The translations under genes were made by a program, and so were the position numbers. 64,000 bases of DNA, from contig DATGJP010000045.1 of assembly GCA_035295125.1 (NCBI GenBank), positions 31,194 through 95,193 on the forward strand. The letters run 5' to 3'. Shown piece by piece: positions 61,717 to 64,000 of the stretch. Source of the DNA: JAICMB01 sp035295125. Its GTDB lineage: Bacteria > Acidobacteriota > Terriglobia > Bryobacterales > Bryobacteraceae. Under the pieces are notes generated by a model. It was not told where the DNA came from. It saw only the letters and a program-made list of their open reading frames with translations, and did no database searches. Each line of letters starts with the position of its first letter. Position 1 is the stretch's first letter.

Positions 61717-63240
61717 TATTCGTCAGCTTGCGACTCAGTTATGACGCGCAAATTCAAATATCGTCGTACCGAGTGAACGCTCCACTGCCTCCACTCTGAT
61801 GTGCGCCATCCCGCTCACTCGAACACAATCGCCATTCGTCTTTTTTACCGGCGTCAGAGCTCATCTCCAGATGAATAAGTCCGGGGGTGCTTGCGTCTCA
61901 GCGACTCGCGCGGCGCACTTGAGTCTGAAGGAGCCCAAGCTGCCTTCGAGCGGCAGGAGAACGAAATTTGATCCAATTGCAGTTCAACTGCAAAACGTCC
62001 TGTCAAGCCCGAAGGGCGAGAAGATCGAACCTACGAAGGCGCCGACGGAGAGCGGACGTACCGAATCGCGAAGTAGGCACAGCAATGAAGATGCGGTTCA
62101 CAGATGGAAAGAAAAGCGACGCTTGCGGCGAGTATCCCGTCCTTAGCAAGAGCGATGGCTGTATGTCGTCGCCAACGTTTTTTTGTTCGCTGTAGACAGC
62201 AAAAAAAAGCGGCGACGCGATGATCGCCCGGATGAGCATGCGCAAGGCCGGCCCTTCGGATGAGCACGCGCGCAAATCGAATAGTACCCGAACAGTCAGT
62301 CAAAGCCAGGCCATCTCGGATCGTCCGGGTTCCGCGACGCATGGATGCCCTCGCTGCCGGGGCCTTCGGTCCCCACCAGCGGCGAGTTTGGCCGGCGAGC
62401 CGTGCCGCGCACTGAAAGGGACTGGACCGACCCAACCCTGCTAGGCGGCCGCTCTCGAATCTGGCCCGCCTCTGCGCCGCTCGACGGCGCGGGGCGTTCG
62501 ACGAAGCCGCGGTTGTGGCGCGCCGGTCTTCATAATGTGCTGATTTTAAATGCTCCCCACACGCGATTCGAACTACGGTTCACGGGTCAAGCTCCCCGAG
62601 ACTGTGAGGACGAATTCGAGCACGCCTCTTGAGAGCCAGCGAAGGCGCATCATCTCGCGTGGAGACGAAGACGATAACCCGGTCGGTCACGTGAAACCGG
62701 CCATAGCAATTTTTCAGCAACACTCTGGTTCGGCTAGAGCTGCCCTCGCGTGCGTCCAAAAGTCTCTCGGGCGAGCCTGACCCGTTAACCGTCGTTCGAA
62801 ACCGTTCCGGGGGCCAGCTCTTGTCTTCTCTCTCTTCGCTCTGTTTTACGTCAGTCGACTGTCAGTGAAACTGAACGATATCACTTCGCTCACGTACCAC
62901 GAGTTGCGCAACTTGGCGGCCACTCAGGATCTATCAAAAGAACAAACCTGAGCGATTGCAGGTACCGCGACATCTTCCGCTCACTCATCGAGGACCGCAC
63001 TTCAGCCCTCCCTCGATGCTGTCCCACGCTGAGAATCCGCATGCTCGCCCACATAGCCCCTCCAAGCCCGTCAAGAGGAGACGGCTGGCCTCAGCGGGCC
63101 GGCTCGCTGCAGCCGCTCTGAAGGCTGGGCATCCGGCAGAAGGCAAGGGAGGCTCGTGCCTGACCGCGAAGAGGACACGACCCACAAGCGCGAGAAATCG
63201 GCAACGCACCCGTTTGTAAGGCGGTTCGACAGAATCGGTT
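61717..63240. other. Gene-poor, probably degenerate stretch
   Basis: About 1.5 kb with only short overlapping frames on both strands, none with a convincing protein pattern. The exception is a 28-codon piece starting GTG 62867 (MKLNDITSLTYHELRNLAAT) that looks like a protein fragment. A long hairpin lies at 62167-62217. This looks like decayed mobile DNA. Confidence 0.5.
62167..62217. repeat. 51-nt three-part hairpin with T7/A8 arms
   Basis: Outer arms CGTCGCC/GGCGACG (62167-62173 and 62211-62217), middle arms of 7 T against 8 A, inner stem GCTG/CAGC around TAGA. It could be a transposon end, cruciform or terminator; no gene directly flanks it. Confidence 0.5.
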
Positions 63241-63243
63241 TTG

Positions 63244-63788
63244 ATGTCAAACTTTGCCGCATGCCCGAACCATTGGGACCAGAAGAAACGTGAATGCAAG
63301 GCAATCATCGAGACGCCGAAGGGCCGACGCAACAAATTCGACTATGCCCCAAGTTCGAGGCTTTCACACTGGGTGGCCTGTTGCCGGAGGGATTGGTATT
63401 CCCCTTCGACTTCGGGTTCATACCGAGTACCTTGGCTGAGGACGGCGACCCGTTGGACCTCATGATTCTGATGGATGAGCCTGCTCACGTGGGCTGCCTG
63501 GTGGACGTTCGCGTCATCGGCGTAATCGAAGCAGAGCAAACCGAAGACGGCAAGGCGATCACCAACAATCGCCTGATCGGTGTCACGGTCCACTCCTACG
63601 CGCACGAAGACGTGCGGTCACTAAACGAGATCTCAGACTCGATTCTGGATCAGGTCGAAGAGTTCTTCGTTTCCTACAACAAAAGTCGAGGCAAGAAATT
63701 CAAAGTAAAGGGTCGCCACGGTCCGAAACGCACCGCGACGCTCGTCGATACGGCAATTCAAGCATTTAAGAAGAACGGCGCGAAATAG
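63244..63788 (+). pseudogene. Inorganic pyrophosphatase, disrupted by a 1-nt frameshift
   Basis: The family start is in one frame (MSNFAACPNHWDQKKRECKA then IIETPKGRRNKFDYAP up to about 63348) and continues in the next frame as KFEAFTLGGLLPEGLVFPFD, FGFIPSTLAEDGDPLDLMIL and EEFFVSYNKSRGKKFKVKGR to 63788. One base appears missing in the GCCCCAAG around 63344-63351. Both halves are well conserved, including the DGDPLD site, so this is a recent break or an assembly error. A start inside the second frame (63294) would lack the essential N-terminal IETPKG block. Confidence 0.75.
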
Positions 63789-63918
63789 TTTTCTGAATCC
63801 TCGACTGCATAGGCTCATGGCCTTCGATAATATTGAGCCCATCTGTGTCTGCGACGACCACTAGTGAACTGTCCCACTGATTAAGATACCATTCGGAGTC
63901 AGAGTTCGTCTGAGTTAT

Positions 63919-64000
63919 GTGGCACGATATCGGGAGTTGATTTCACTGACGGCAGAGCAGCGGGAGGAGTTGACTGGGTGGTCGCATTCGCGAACGTTAC
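63919..64000 (+). CDS. IS630-like transposase, N-terminal fragment (cut by window end)
   Basis: A GTG-started open frame runs off the window: VARYRELISLTAEQREELTG then WSHSRTL. This resembles the beginning of IS630-family transposases (LTxEERxxLExWxRSRT, an HTH). Only 27 codons are visible, so the call is tentative. It follows the broken pyrophosphatase by 130 nt. Confidence 0.45.
   Translation, partial: MARYRELISLTAEQREELTGWSHSRTL

Noticed and set aside
61799..62632. Several short frames on both strands in the gene-poor stretch
   Set aside because: They overlap one another, lack ribosome sites and domain patterns, and are rich in Arg/Ser/Pro as random high-GC frames are.

Overview
The window looks like a chromosomal piece from an acidobacterium of the Solibacter/Bryobacter type. 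The reasons are four full-length ADOP-type orphan permeases, an 'acidobacterial' VWFA-related protein, an Oar-like TonB receptor with an N-terminal carboxypeptidase-regulatory domain, a DUF1549/DUF1553 plus DUF1501 pair, an ECF sigma factor of the TPR/DGPF-linked type, and high GC with long antisense shadow frames. No rRNA or CRISPR array was seen; there are two tRNA genes.

Layout. 1-4.3 kb: planctomycete-type cytochrome protein (5' truncated by the window) and its DUF1501 partner. 4.4-10.1 kb: a nitrogen-scavenging operon with an ABC importer of the 'urea carboxylase region' type, a ureohydrolase resembling the Ni-dependent guanidine hydrolase GdmH, and a CbiX-like/DUF362 fusion. 10.0-13.8 kb: a large TonB-dependent receptor on the opposite strand. 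14.0-18.9 kb: urease genes ureF-ureD-ureA-ureB-ureC-ureG without ureE, with a Doc/Fic gene inserted antisense between ureF and ureD. Read together, 4.4-18.9 kb could import guanidine, split it to urea and ammonia, and hydrolyse the urea, with two nickel enzymes.

18.9-38.2 kb: hydrolases, a YncE/phosphoesterase fusion, ADOP permeases, an acyl-CoA carboxylase beta subunit followed by a TMEM175-like channel, a DGPF-RibD-ECF sigma-CPBP protease operon, and the VWFA protein. 38.6-39.7 kb: tRNA-Glu, a small cytochrome c, and a peroxiredoxin (BCP type) in which an in-frame TGA sits exactly at the peroxidatic cysteine. The protein otherwise has no cysteine, so it is a strong selenoprotein candidate. 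39.7-48.5 kb: a reverse-strand run (acetoacetyl-CoA synthetase, PHP-esterase fusion, M1 aminopeptidase, PqaA-like protein, M50 protease). 48.5-56.6 kb: DUF5367, TetR, SGNH hydrolase, DinB-like protein, signal peptidase I, a fourth ADOP permease, M28 peptidase.

56.7-64 kb is accessory DNA. A tRNA-Asn with a clear promoter is followed by a tyrosine recombinase whose N-terminus looks borrowed from an ECF sigma factor. Then come unfamiliar genes (including a metzincin-like protease and a peptidoglycan-binding protein), a gene-poor degenerate stretch, a frameshifted inorganic pyrophosphatase and the start of an IS630-like transposase. Palindromic intergenic repeats of at least two families are scattered through the whole window.
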